Assembly: GCA_016870995.1 (NCBI GenBank)
Contig: VFZU01000001.1
Coordinates: 90,506 to 154,505, forward strand
DNA length: 64,000 nucleotides
Origin: Acidobacteriota bacterium
GTDB taxonomy: Bacteria > Acidobacteriota > Terriglobia > Bryobacterales > Bryobacteraceae
Reading direction: 5' to 3'
Shown here: positions 35,546 through 43,436 of the stretch, in pieces
Numbering within the stretch: the first letter of the stretch is position 1
Layout: every line of letters begins with the position of its first letter
The notes under the pieces: generated by a model
The model's input: only the letters and a program-made list of their open reading frames with translations
The model's database searches: none
What the model was told of the DNA's origin: nothing
Made by a program: the position numbers and the translations under genes

Positions 35546-36028
35546 CTACATCTTGTAGCGGCCGAAATCTTCCTCGTTGAGGTTTTCGAGGAGCCGGCGG
35601 AGTTCTTCTTCTTTGCCCTTGTCTTGAGAGGCGGCCATGCGCGAGTTTTTCAACACGCTTTCGTCGACGAAGATTGGCGAATCGGTGCGCAGTGCAATCG
35701 CGAGCGCGTCGCTGGGGCGGGAGTCGATGCTGATGAACTGTCCATCCTTCACCAGCCAAATGGTGGCGAAGAATGTATCATCCTTGAGCTCGTTGACAAC
35801 AATCCGGTCCACTCTGGCATCCATCCCCATCAGTAAGGTCTTGATGAGGTCATGCGTCATTGGCCGGGGCGTATTGATCTTCTCGATCTCCAGTGCGATC
35901 GCGTTGGCTTCGTACATTCCAACCCAGATCGGCAAAATGGTGTTGCCCGAAGCGTCGCGCAGAACAACAATCGGCATCTGCGTGACGGGGTCCATCATCA
36001 GGGTCCGGATCTTCATTTCGACTTCCAT
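35546..36028 (-). CDS. Bifunctional nuclease (BFN, DUF151) domain protein
   Basis: The 160-residue product is a DUF151 protein: MPIVVLRDASGNTILPIWVG, then MYEANAIALEIEKINTPRPMT, HDLIKTLLMGMDARVDRI, and the signature SIDSRPSDALAIALRTDSPI (about residues 100-119). Members include plant bifunctional nucleases acting on DNA and RNA; bacterial members are often annotated this way without proof. A C-terminal charged tail (KGKEEELRRLLENLNEEDF) follows. An AGGAGG site lies 14 bases before the ATG at 36028; a second in-frame ATG follows four codons later. It is downstream of miaB, beyond a strong hairpin. Confidence 0.88.
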   Translation of the reverse strand: MEVEMKIRTLMMDPVTQMPIVVLRDASGNTILPIWVGMYEANAIALEIEKINTPRPMTHDLIKTLLMGMDARVDRIVVNELKDDTFFATIWLVKDGQFISIDSRPSDALAIALRTDSPIFVDESVLKNSRMAASQDKGKEEELRRLLENLNEEDFGRYKM

Positions 36029-36092
36029 CGTAATTGGCGTCGCCTCCTATTTCATTACAGCAAAGTTGGCAGCCGTGCGAAGCTGCCCAAAA

Positions 36093-36115
36093 GTCTAGAC
36101 TCAGGCAGTCTAGAC
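36093..36115 (-). terminator. Terminator/hairpin at the miaB stop codon
   Basis: GTCTAGACT (36093-36101) and AGTCTAGAC (36107-36115) form a perfect nine-bp stem with a five-base loop. The miaB stop (36110-36112) is inside the stem. On the minus strand the hairpin is followed by TTTTGGG, so it can act as an intrinsic terminator or attenuator before the downstream gene. A second small stem, GGCAGC/GCTGCC, follows at 36068-36087. Confidence 0.6.
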
Positions 36116-37435
36116 AACGGCCTCGCCGGATAGCGAATTCGGGCCGGAGCGTGTCACCCGGACATTGAGATAGCTACCTTCAAGCGTGGTGCCGTCATCC
36201 TTAGGAGCAGGCATCACGGCATGACCGAAGGCGATCGTCTTGTGTTGCGTATTCTTGCCGAGCCACTGTTGCGTGGCCTTGTTGTATCCATCCACCAGCA
36301 CTTCTTCGACTCGGCCAATATAGGCCGCGTTGCGTGGAATTTGAATCTGACGCTGGTGCTCCTGCACGATCGTCAGACGGCGGCTCTTTTCTTCCTCGGT
36401 CATGTGGTCCGCATATTGCAAGGCGGGAGTGTTGGGGCGTTGCGAATACTTGAAGCTGAAGATGGCGTCGTATTCCACTTCGTCAAGCAGCCGCAAGGTG
36501 CTCTCGAAGTCTGCTTCGGTTTCGCCAGGGAAGCCAACAATGATGTCTGAAGTGATCGTGATTTCGCGCTTGGCGTTCTTCATCCACTCAATTTGCCGCA
36601 AATACTCGTCACGGGTATAGAGGCGTTGCATCCGGTCGAGCACCGCCGTTGAACCGCTCTGAACCGGAAGATGGATGTGGTTGCACAATACGGGGTTGCT
36701 ATCGATGGCGTCGACGATTTCCTTGACGAAATCGCGCGGATGCGAAGTGGTGAATCGAACCCGCTTCAATCCGTCGATCTCGCCGATTTCGCGAAGCAGC
36801 GTGGCAAAATCGAGGCCAGCTTCTGAAGGGTCGCGATAGCTATTTACGTTCTGGCCGAGCAATGTGATTTCAGAGTATCCATCGGCGACCAAATTCCTCG
36901 CCTCTTCAAATACGCTGGCGCTGGTGCGGCTGCGTTCCGGGCCTCGTGTCATCGGTACGACGCAATAGGCGCAACTCTTCGAGCAGCCTTCGATGATCGT
37001 CAGAAACGCTTTATGAGGATTGTCTCGCTTGGTGTAAGGCACCTCAAAGGTGTCGTCTGTATCCAGGCTCAGGCCGGTTACGCGCCGATTGCCCGCCTCG
37101 ATTTGAACCAGCATTTGAGGCAGCAGGTTGTAGCTGGCTGATCCCGCAACGAGCCCCACGTGCGGGGCACGTTCGAAAATCTTCTCGCCCTCTTGCTGCG
37201 CCACACAACCGAGCACGCCGACGATCTTATCTTTGCGCTTCTTGAAATCCTGCAGTCGCGCATAGACCTTTTGTTCAGCCTTATCGCGGATGCTACAGGT
37301 GTTGTAGAGGACCAGATCCGCCTCGTCGGGGGTCGCAACTTGCGAATATCCTTCACCCGTCAGCGTGACGATTACCTTCTCGGAATCGTGCGCATTCATC
37401 TGACAGCCAAAAGTTTCAATGTAAAACTTCTTCAT
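36110..37435 (-). CDS. miaB: tRNA-2-methylthio-N6-dimethylallyladenosine synthase MiaB
   Basis: MiaB adds a methylthio group to i6A37 in tRNAs that read codons starting with U. The 441-residue enzyme has the N-terminal UPF0004 domain with three conserved cysteines (Cys11 in FGCQMN, Cys47 in NTCSIR, Cys77 in GCVAQ) that bind the auxiliary [4Fe-4S] cluster. The radical-SAM cluster Cys151, Cys155 and Cys158 lies in GCSKSCAYCVVP, and a C-terminal TRAM-like domain begins near residue 375 (VEEVLVDGYNKAT). The frame is open upstream to 37507, but the KKFYIETFGCQMN start at 37435 matches the family. A 72-base divergent region separates it from the repeat-rich secreted protein. Confidence 0.95.
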   Translation of the reverse strand: MKKFYIETFGCQMNAHDSEKVIVTLTGEGYSQVATPDEADLVLYNTCSIRDKAEQKVYARLQDFKKRKDKIVGVLGCVAQQEGEKIFERAPHVGLVAGSASYNLLPQMLVQIEAGNRRVTGLSLDTDDTFEVPYTKRDNPHKAFLTIIEGCSKSCAYCVVPMTRGPERSRTSASVFEEARNLVADGYSEITLLGQNVNSYRDPSEAGLDFATLLREIGEIDGLKRVRFTTSHPRDFVKEIVDAIDSNPVLCNHIHLPVQSGSTAVLDRMQRLYTRDEYLRQIEWMKNAKREITITSDIIVGFPGETEADFESTLRLLDEVEYDAIFSFKYSQRPNTPALQYADHMTEEEKSRRLTIVQEHQRQIQIPRNAAYIGRVEEVLVDGYNKATQQWLGKNTQHKTIAFGHAVMPAPKDDGTTLEGSYLNVRVTRSGPNSLSGEAVV

Positions 37436-37507
37436 TCGGGCACCATCTTCCATTATAGGGACTGTACCGATTGCAGCTAACTGCCGATAGTCTCTGCGTA
37501 GAAGCAT

Positions 37508-38344
37508 ATGAAGTACTTCACTCTTTTGTCGCTAGCCGGAACCTTGTGGGCGCAGATCTACGTTTACGACGCCAATGGACGCCGTGTGCCGCTGCCCAGC
37601 CCGGAGGAGAAACGCAGCCAGAAGGTGATCGATGATGGCAACGGCGGTCGAATTGTCGAAGAAACGATTGAACGCCGCGATGTGAACGGCAACAAGCTTC
37701 CGCCGGAAAAAGTCCGGACGGTCGAGCGGAAGGCTGCGGATGGATCGAAGGTTGTTGAAACTACAGTGTTTACGAGCGATCTTAATGGCCGCCTCGCTGC
37801 GTCTGAGCGTTCTGTGATCACCACACAGCAACAAGGCTCTGCCAGCGTCAGCACAACGGTGATCGAAAGACCGACCGTGAATGGCACCTTTGCCGCCGTC
37901 GAGAAGACAACGGCTCAAACCACAGATGAGAATGGGCGGGCTCTGACCAACCGGTCCACCTTTGTCCTCGATCAGAATGGCAACTTTGTGGAAGCAGTCC
38001 GCGAGCGGGTGGAGAGGGCTCCAGAGGGCAGTGGAGTGAAAGAAGTTGTGCAGGAGTACCGCAATGCACAATCCGGCAAGATGGAACTGAGCGGCCAGCG
38101 GGTGAAGGTCGACATCCCGAATCCGGATGGATCCACAACCAGCGAAGTGACAATTTACGGGGCAGTAGCGCAGGGAAGGGCCGCAGACGGCAAGCTGAAA
38201 TTGCGAGAACAGCAGTTGATTACGACCAAGCCTGGCCCCGGGAATACACAAGTGGAATCGATCAGCATCCGGCGCCCGGATTTATCGGATTCAAAGTTGG
38301 GGGCCTATCAAAAGGTGGGCGAAAAGATCACCCAAAAGCCCTAG
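37508..38344 (+). CDS. Secreted protein with internal repeats
   Basis: The 278-residue protein has a signal peptide (MKYFTLLSLAGTLWAQ). It is built from degenerate units of about 35-45 residues with the theme V-E-x-T-x...D-x-N-G, visible as RRDVNGNKLPPEKVRTVE, VFTSDLNGRLAASERSV, RPTVNGTFAAVEKTTA, QTTDENGRALTNRSTF, VLDQNGNFVEAVRERV and IPNPDGSTTSEVTIY. The D-x-N-G turns look like those of beta-solenoid or beta-strand repeats. It is probably exported to the periplasm or surface. The family is unknown to me, and the repeats suggest a structural or binding role. It is divergent from miaB and its stop overlaps the convergent small membrane gene by four bases. Confidence 0.75.
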   Translation: MKYFTLLSLAGTLWAQIYVYDANGRRVPLPSPEEKRSQKVIDDGNGGRIVEETIERRDVNGNKLPPEKVRTVERKAADGSKVVETTVFTSDLNGRLAASERSVITTQQQGSASVSTTVIERPTVNGTFAAVEKTTAQTTDENGRALTNRSTFVLDQNGNFVEAVRERVERAPEGSGVKEVVQEYRNAQSGKMELSGQRVKVDIPNPDGSTTSEVTIYGAVAQGRAADGKLKLREQQLITTKPGPGNTQVESISIRRPDLSDSKLGAYQKVGEKITQKP

Positions 38345-38526
38345 TGGTGGCCGAAGTACATCAGCCAGCCGAGACCAAACAAAGCCAATACAAACGAACC
38401 GAAGCAGTAGGCGGCATAGCGAATCTGCTCCTGCTTACCTGTCTTGCCGGTAATCCCCAGCGCGATGCTGGTGAATAGCGCAAACAGGATGGCCATTTCG
38501 AAGTGGGAGAGGGACATTTTCGGCAT
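38341..38526 (-). CDS. Small two-helix membrane protein, 61 residues
   Basis: Two hydrophobic segments (MAILFALFTSIALGIT and AAYCFGSFVLALFGLGWLMYF) flank a short charged loop with KTGKQEQIRYA. An AGGAG Shine-Dalgarno sequence lies about ten bases before the ATG at 38526, in the short gap after the polytopic membrane gene. The two genes are probably co-transcribed. It has the same size class and a similar helix-loop-RYA-helix outline as the small membrane protein at 16945, but identity is low. Function unknown. Confidence 0.65.
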   Translation of the reverse strand: MPKMSLSHFEMAILFALFTSIALGITGKTGKQEQIRYAAYCFGSFVLALFGLGWLMYFGHH

Positions 38527-38540
38527 GTTTCGATTGGCTC

Positions 38541-38957
38541 CTAGCTCTTCTTACGCGAGGCGATCTCGTAGACATCGACCATGGCGAGGATGTTCACTAA
38601 CCCAGAACCGACCAAGAACTTGGTTCCATAGTCGACAACATGGTTGGCCACATCGGGAGCGCTGTAGCCCAGCGCTTTAGCAACCATGTAAAGGCTGCCA
38701 CTCGCCAGATTGGCCGCCCAGCCTCCGCAATAGATCACCGTAGTGAGCAGGTCGCCGGTTTGCGGTTCAAAAAAAGTGCCCCGCATCATCAAGCCGAGCG
38801 CGAACATCACCACCGACAGGCCTGCCATGATTCCTCCGCGCGACGGGCTCTTGACCAGGAAATAGCCAGCACCCGGTGCGATCCAGGTCATCAACACGGG
38901 CAGAAACCAGCTTTGTGCGGGTTCCGTTGCGATATCGTTCTTAACGGCGGTCGTCAT
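38541..38957 (-). CDS. Polytopic membrane protein, DUF6677-like
   Basis: The 138-residue protein has about four hydrophobic segments: VLMTWIAPGAGYFLV, GLSVVMFALGLMM, TTVIYCGGWAANLASGSLYM and VGSGLVNILAMVDVYEIA. The segments WIAPGAGYFLV and MVDVYEIA resemble a conserved acidobacterial membrane family that I know as DUF6677; I am moderately sure of that match. The frame is open upstream to 39185, but those residues are unlike the family, so the ATG at 38957 is preferred. No function is known. Confidence 0.7.
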   Translation of the reverse strand: MTTAVKNDIATEPAQSWFLPVLMTWIAPGAGYFLVKSPSRGGIMAGLSVVMFALGLMMRGTFFEPQTGDLLTTVIYCGGWAANLASGSLYMVAKALGYSAPDVANHVVDYGTKFLVGSGLVNILAMVDVYEIASRKKS

Positions 38958-39083
38958 GATTCCAATTCCAGTGTAAACGACGCTAGAGCTGCCTAGCCAA
39001 TTGGGTAGGCCTCTGCCTAGCCCATCGACCGAGGCTTTTTTTGACAAATGCGGGCATCCTAAAATCCTAGGCCATCGTTGAAC

Positions 39084-39968
39084 ATGCAGAATCCATTGAT
39101 CGAACTCAGCCAGTCTCTTGCCGCCACCGTCGCCGGCATCGAACAATCCATCGTTGCCGTCTCGGCCCGCAAAAGTGGTTTTCAAAGCGGAATTATTATC
39201 GACAGTACCCGAATCCTGACAGTCGACCCCGGCGTCGAACTAGATGGAGACCTACAGGTTGTCCTTCCCTCCGGTGAGGTCGCGGCCGCATCCCTCCTCG
39301 GCCGCGACCCCGGCTGGGATCTGGCGCTGCTGGAACTCCGAGAGCCGTTTGAAGGCGCTATCCCCCTCACGCTTGCTGGCGGCGCTACGCACGGCGAGTT
39401 GATTGTGGGCGTCTCCCGCTCACCCGAAACTGGCCTCAATGCCTCTCTCGGGATGCTGGGTGCCCTCTCCGGTGCGTGGCGCACCTGGAAGGGCGGCAAG
39501 CTCGATCATTTCATCAAGCTCGATATTCCAGCCCAGGCCGCTCTCGCTGGCGGACTCGCTTTGAGGGCCGACGGTACCGTGCTCGGCATGATCAGCCTGG
39601 GCCTGGCGCGCGGTGCCTCGGTTGTCGTGCCGTCGTCCAATCTGCATCGTTTTGTCGAAACCATTGCGGCTCACGGCGAGTTGGGCCGTGGCTACCTTGG
39701 GGTCGGGTTGCAACCCGTGCCACAGCCTGCAGGAATGATCGTGCTAAGCGTCGAGAGCGGCTCTCCTTCAGAGTCGGCGCATCTGATGGTTGGCGACGTG
39801 ATCGTAGCGATCGGCGGCCAGCGAGCAGATGATTTCAGCGCAATCCAGGAATTCCTCGAGCCTCCGCATATCGGCGAGCACATTCCGCTGCAGATCATCC
39901 GTGCGGGGCAGCGCCTCGATCTTGAAATCGAAATTGGAAGGCGGCCCAGCGCGCGGAGGGTTGCTTGA
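39084..39968 (+). CDS. HtrA-like PDZ pseudoprotease (catalytic His and Ser lost)
   Basis: The 294-residue protein has the trypsin-like S1C fold followed by one PDZ domain (about residues 205-290, GYLGVGLQPVPQP and GSPSESAHLMVGDVIVAIGG). The catalytic triad is broken. Where HtrA has ILTNxHV there is ILTVDPGV, so the histidine position is Pro49. The aspartate D79 is kept in WDLALLEL. The nucleophile position in G-N-S-G-G is QAALAGG, so the serine is Ala155. It has no signal peptide or membrane segment. A TTG at 39078 is an alternative start. Its stop overlaps the start of the next gene, an intact HtrA-like protease, by four bases. A regulatory or substrate-binding partner for that protease is the most natural reading, by inference. 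Confidence 0.8.
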   Translation: MQNPLIELSQSLAATVAGIEQSIVAVSARKSGFQSGIIIDSTRILTVDPGVELDGDLQVVLPSGEVAAASLLGRDPGWDLALLELREPFEGAIPLTLAGGATHGELIVGVSRSPETGLNASLGMLGALSGAWRTWKGGKLDHFIKLDIPAQAALAGGLALRADGTVLGMISLGLARGASVVVPSSNLHRFVETIAAHGELGRGYLGVGLQPVPQPAGMIVLSVESGSPSESAHLMVGDVIVAIGGQRADDFSAIQEFLEPPHIGEHIPLQIIRAGQRLDLEIEIGRRPSARRVA

Positions 39969-40825
39969 GTGCCCCCGGCTTCGGCGAAAATGCCGAGCAA
40001 CTACGCCGCGCAACAGTTCAAGTGCGCATCGACGAGGGGCGATCCGCAAGCGGCTCTGGAGTGATCTGGAACGGACAGGGCGCGATTGTTTCCAATGCCC
40101 ATGTTGTACGGGGCGAGAATGTCGAGGTTGAATTCTGGAACGGCGAAGTGGTGCGTGCCCGGATTCTGAAGCGGAATGCCCGACGAGACCTGGCTCTACT
40201 TTCCACTGACCGACCTGCCCCTGCTGCTGCCCGATGGGCCGACTCTGGACGGCTGATTGCAGGTGAGCAAGTTCTGGCCGTCGGCAATCCGCTTGGCTTC
40301 ATCGGAGCGCTTTCCAGGGGAATCGTTCACGGCGTTGGACCTTTCCGGAATCTCGGCCGTCAGGACTGGGTGCAGGCCAGCATCAGGCTTGCGCCCGGAA
40401 ATTCCGGAGGGGCTTTAGCAGATTCCTCCGGTGCCGTGGTCGGGATCAACACCATGATCGCTGGTTCGATCGGGTTAGCCGTTCCATCCAGCGATGTCGC
40501 GAAATTCATCGACCGTCCAGCAGCCCCGGTTCTCGGTATCACGGTCGAACCCCTGTCAATACAATTGAATTCGCGACCGGCGGTCGATTTGCGCATCCAA
40601 CAAGTAATGCTCAACAGCAGAGCACATTTTGCGTCGCTTCGGCCCGGTGACGTGATAATTGGGTTGGATGGCGAATTCTTTTCGTCACCAGAGGATCTTG
40701 AGGATCGTCTGATGATTGGGGGCTTGGTGCATTTAGGATTTCTTCGTGACGGAAAACCCGTCGCAAGAGAGGTCGCAATTGCACTCGGACCCGAGGAACC
40801 AGGGAGGCTGGCGGCAGCGGGATGA
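39965..40825 (+). CDS. HtrA-like S1C serine protease without a signal peptide
   Basis: The 286-residue protein has an intact triad: H46 in IVSNAHVVRG, D75 in ARRDLALLS and S147 in LAPGNSGGALADSSG. The oxyanion-loop region GNPLGFIGALSRGIV is also present. A PDZ-like domain follows (residues 185-270: LGITVEPLSIQLNSRPAVD, ASLRPGDVIIGLDGEF). Classic HtrA enzymes are exported, but this one has no leader, so it should be cytoplasmic unless the start is misjudged. It starts with TTG inside the end of the pseudoprotease gene (TTGA) and ends inside the LuxR-type gene start (ATGA). Three overlapping genes make a tight translational unit. Confidence 0.85.
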   Translation: MSAPGFGENAEQLRRATVQVRIDEGRSASGSGVIWNGQGAIVSNAHVVRGENVEVEFWNGEVVRARILKRNARRDLALLSTDRPAPAAARWADSGRLIAGEQVLAVGNPLGFIGALSRGIVHGVGPFRNLGRQDWVQASIRLAPGNSGGALADSSGAVVGINTMIAGSIGLAVPSSDVAKFIDRPAAPVLGITVEPLSIQLNSRPAVDLRIQQVMLNSRAHFASLRPGDVIIGLDGEFFSSPEDLEDRLMIGGLVHLGFLRDGKPVAREVAIALGPEEPGRLAAAG

Positions 40826-41370
40826 CACGTGTACGAATCGATGCCTCAAGCCCGTTCGTAGAGGCCGGGCTGCGCTCATTGCTTGAACAGCAGTTGGGCA
40901 TGCAAATGACCAAGTCTGGCGAGATCGCCGACGTGCTGCTGTCCGACCGTCAATTCGACGAGATCGAAAATGAGCCGCCGCCCTTGCCCGTCGTGCTGCT
41001 AACGGATCAATCTCCTTCGATGATTCTTCGTCAGGGAGCGCGCGGTGCCTTGCCATCGAGCGCGAGTCCGATCGAGATCCGGGCTGCGCTGGAGGCAGCT
41101 GCCGCAGGGTTGCTCGTATTGCCCGCTCAAGAAATGGATAGTTGGCCTGCGCCCGGCCCGGCAGTTGCCGATACTGGACTCACCAATCGGGAACGCGAAG
41201 TTTTACGCTTGCTGGCCGAGGGGGTTGGCAACAAAGAGATCGCCTGGCGGCTCAGTATCACAGAGCATACCGTGAAGTTTCACGTCAGTTCCCTCATGTC
41301 CAAGCTCAACGCCGGCTCACGCACTGAGGCCGTGACGCAAGGGATTCGGCGCGGCTACGTGGCGCTGTAA
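40822..41370 (+). CDS. LuxR/FixJ-type regulator with a reduced receiver domain
   Basis: The 182-residue protein ends in a clear LuxR-type helix-turn-helix (about residues 119-172: LTNREREVLRLLAEGVGNKE, then IAWRLSITEHTVKFHVSSLM). The first 100 residues look like a shortened receiver domain: VRIDASSPFVEAGLRSLLEQ at the start, ADVLLSDRQFDEIE where the phosphorylated aspartate would be, and LPVVLLTDQSP. The acidic pair before the first helix is reduced to one Asp, and the usual lysine near the end is not obvious, so regulation by phosphorylation is doubtful. It is coupled by an ATGA overlap to the protease gene. No kinase gene is adjacent. Confidence 0.85.
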   Translation: MTRVRIDASSPFVEAGLRSLLEQQLGMQMTKSGEIADVLLSDRQFDEIENEPPPLPVVLLTDQSPSMILRQGARGALPSSASPIEIRAALEAAAAGLLVLPAQEMDSWPAPGPAVADTGLTNREREVLRLLAEGVGNKEIAWRLSITEHTVKFHVSSLMSKLNAGSRTEAVTQGIRRGYVAL

Positions 41371-42072
41371 TCAGAGGCTGCGCTGAGCGCGCTTCGCAAT
41401 GCGGGCCGTTGATTTGCTGCCGTTCTCATTGAGCCAACGCTCGCACAGGCTTCTCACCCATTCCGGTTGCGATTTTGCAGCGTCGTTCAGCCAGTTGCTG
41501 ACACTGTCCTGAACATACTTCGTCGGGTCTGCCTTGAGTGGTTCAAGCAGCCGAATCGCCAATTGCGGGTCCTGCTTCAGCGATTCGATGTGGGCGCACC
41601 ACACGCCCCTCGGCCGAGTGGCTTCAATCGCAAAGCGCCTCAGATTCACCGAAGGCAAGGCTGTCCAAGGTTCAAGGAGCTCAACCGACTTTTCGATTTC
41701 TGCTGCGAGGTGCGGGCGGATCGCCATCCAGGCCCATTCTCTGACGCCGAAATGTGTGTCGTCCGCAAACGGCTCAATCAGCCTAATCCGTGTTTGCAAA
41801 TTCTCACCGGTCGCCATCATCGCCAGGATTGCCCCGGCACCGCGCACTGTGTCTGAAGGGGATTTCGCCATTTGCAGATAGGCTTTGGGTCCCTCCACGT
41901 CCGCCACGGCCCCGGCGAATTGTCGCATTTTGCGCGTGATGCCCTTATCCCAAGCGGGGGCCACCGCGCGCGGGCAAGTGGCAGATAGCAGAGCTGTAAA
42001 GTCGACACTCAGGCATTCGGTAAGGTTTGAAGCTTCGATCAGGCCGAGGTCGAGTTGTTCTTTGCGGGTCAA
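41371..42072 (-). CDS. HEAT-repeat DNA alkylation repair (AlkD-like) protein
   Basis: The 233-residue helical protein has HEAT-like repeats and the segment RFAIEATRPRGVWCAHIESL, then DPTKYVQDSVSNWLNDAAKS with W and D residues typical of AlkC/AlkD-type alkylbase glycosylases. The TTG start at 42072 overlaps the stop of the pseudopilin gene (TTGA on the minus strand) and the stop abuts that of the convergent LuxR gene with no spacing. It is the last gene of the pilus/secretion operon. A DNA repair enzyme there is odd, so substrate and link are uncertain; the HEAT fold could serve protein binding instead. Confidence 0.75.
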   Translation of the reverse strand: MTRKEQLDLGLIEASNLTECLSVDFTALLSATCPRAVAPAWDKGITRKMRQFAGAVADVEGPKAYLQMAKSPSDTVRGAGAILAMMATGENLQTRIRLIEPFADDTHFGVREWAWMAIRPHLAAEIEKSVELLEPWTALPSVNLRRFAIEATRPRGVWCAHIESLKQDPQLAIRLLEPLKADPTKYVQDSVSNWLNDAAKSQPEWVRSLCERWLNENGSKSTARIAKRAQRSL

Positions 42073-43436
42073 TTCCGTCGCCGACCGGGGGGCTGCTGAT
42101 TGAAGCCACCACCCTGTTGCTGGCCAAACCCGCCGGTGCCTTGCTGGGGCTGGCTGCCGCCGAATCCCCCGCCAAAACTACTGCCGAAACTTCCTTGTTG
42201 CTGGCCACCAAATCCCGTGCCCTGCGCTGGGTTTGCATTGCCCATACCCATGCCTGGCATCCCCGGCATTCCCGGTTGCTGTGTTTGAGCGTTCTGCCCC
42301 GGCCGCCCACCGCGATCCTTTGCCGGGTCGTAAATGAACTCCCACTCTTCAATGCGTTCTCGGTCGTTCACCAGTTTGATGCCCTTGCCCTCGTGCTTGC
42401 TGGCGACTCCGGCAATGCCACCGGCGCCGAATTGCCCTCCGCCGCCTCCGCTCAAGCCGGGGCCTGATGCGTTGAAAACTCCGCTCGGGTTCGTGTTTGG
42501 ACCAATGGGAGCTTGCCCACTTTGAATGACACCGGGCGGAGGTTGGCGTGGTTGCGTCAAGAGACGTTGAATCACATCCAGAGCCGGATTCAATTGCTCT
42601 GGAGTCAGCGGCCGTTGGCCCGGTTGATTCTGAGGGAAGCCAGGGATTTGTTGCTGAATCGGGGTGCCTCGTGCGCCGCCGAATTGAGAGTTGATTGTGT
42701 TTGAGGGAAAGCTTGTGTTCGGGAGTCCTGCCCCGACGCTGCCCACGCTACCTACCCCACCAACACTCCCAACGCTTCCTACACTGCCCACGCTACCCAC
42801 GCCTCCCACTCCGATTGGCTGCTGGGGATACACGGGGTTCGAATCGGTTCGCCCGGGATAGGGCATGCCATTCTGCATTCCTGATTGCACACCTCCCACG
42901 GGCGGTGGCGGCGCACCCGGAGGCAGAGAATTCGGATCTGCTGGTTGTCCCGCCGCTCCGCCGATCTCAGAAGCGCTGACATCGCTTGCGCGACGCCTCG
43001 CTGTTGGATCGTTCGGATCCTCTTTTGGGGGCTCGGCCGCGCCGGATGAATTAGCACCAAATCCGCTGGTTTGCGCCGGTTGGGTGGGCTTGATCACCTT
43101 GGAGTCCAGGTATTGGCCGTTGGGGCCGACCCGCACCAGCCGCCAATCTTCCTTGCCGGTAAATGGATCAACATAGCGGCGGCGCAAGAAACGGATGCCA
43201 TTCGATTTCTCAAGCTCATCCATCGTGGCTGGGTACTTGCGAAACTTGCGGAAGTAAAGTTGGATGCCTCGCTGGTATTCTTGCCCACGGCTTACCAGCA
43301 AGTCCTCTTTGGCACGCTGGCTCTCGAAAACAGCGCGCGGGAGTTCGTTGTAAAGAGTCAATGCGACAATGCCCGCCAACGCGAAGATGAACAACAACGC
43401 GAATCCACGCTCCGAGTCTTTCCGGCGGCTACGCAC
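42069..43436 (-). CDS. Pseudopilin-like protein with a glycine-rich repeat tail
   Basis: The 455-residue protein starts with a prepilin-like leader and helix: RKDSERG followed by FALLFIFALAGIVALTLYNE. The G/F cleavage site is present, but position +5 is Phe instead of the usual Glu. Residues 41-115 look like a pseudopilin globular part (YRKFRKYPATMDELE-like, DPFTGKEDWRLV). The rest is Pro/Gly/Gln-rich low-complexity sequence with GVGSVGS units at 209-235 and many GFGGQQQ-type runs near the end. It uses a GTG start that follows the PilP-like gene directly. A short folded insert (KHEGKGIKLVNDRERIEEWE) sits in the tail. The tail is far longer than in GspG/GspH-type proteins. Confidence 0.75.
   Translation of the reverse strand: MRSRRKDSERGFALLFIFALAGIVALTLYNELPRAVFESQRAKEDLLVSRGQEYQRGIQLYFRKFRKYPATMDELEKSNGIRFLRRRYVDPFTGKEDWRLVRVGPNGQYLDSKVIKPTQPAQTSGFGANSSGAAEPPKEDPNDPTARRRASDVSASEIGGAAGQPADPNSLPPGAPPPPVGGVQSGMQNGMPYPGRTDSNPVYPQQPIGVGGVGSVGSVGSVGSVGGVGSVGSVGAGLPNTSFPSNTINSQFGGARGTPIQQQIPGFPQNQPGQRPLTPEQLNPALDVIQRLLTQPRQPPPGVIQSGQAPIGPNTNPSGVFNASGPGLSGGGGGQFGAGGIAGVASKHEGKGIKLVNDRERIEEWEFIYDPAKDRGGRPGQNAQTQQPGMPGMPGMGMGNANPAQGTGFGGQQQGSFGSSFGGGFGGSQPQQGTGGFGQQQGGGFNQQPPGRRRN
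42732..42812 (-). repeat. GVGSVGS-coding tandem repeat
   Basis: Within the pseudopilin gene, about 81 bases encode G-V-G-S-V-G-S units in near-perfect three-residue steps (SVG repeated, with two GVG variants). The DNA repeats with a nine-base step (GTAGGTAGC-like variants), so slippage could change the number of units between strains. Confidence 0.7.

Noticed and set aside
38995..39060. Stem-like sequence and T-run upstream of the pseudoprotease gene
   Set aside because: GCCTC/GAGGC would pair over only five bases with a long loop, and the position between two divergent starts does not suit a terminator.
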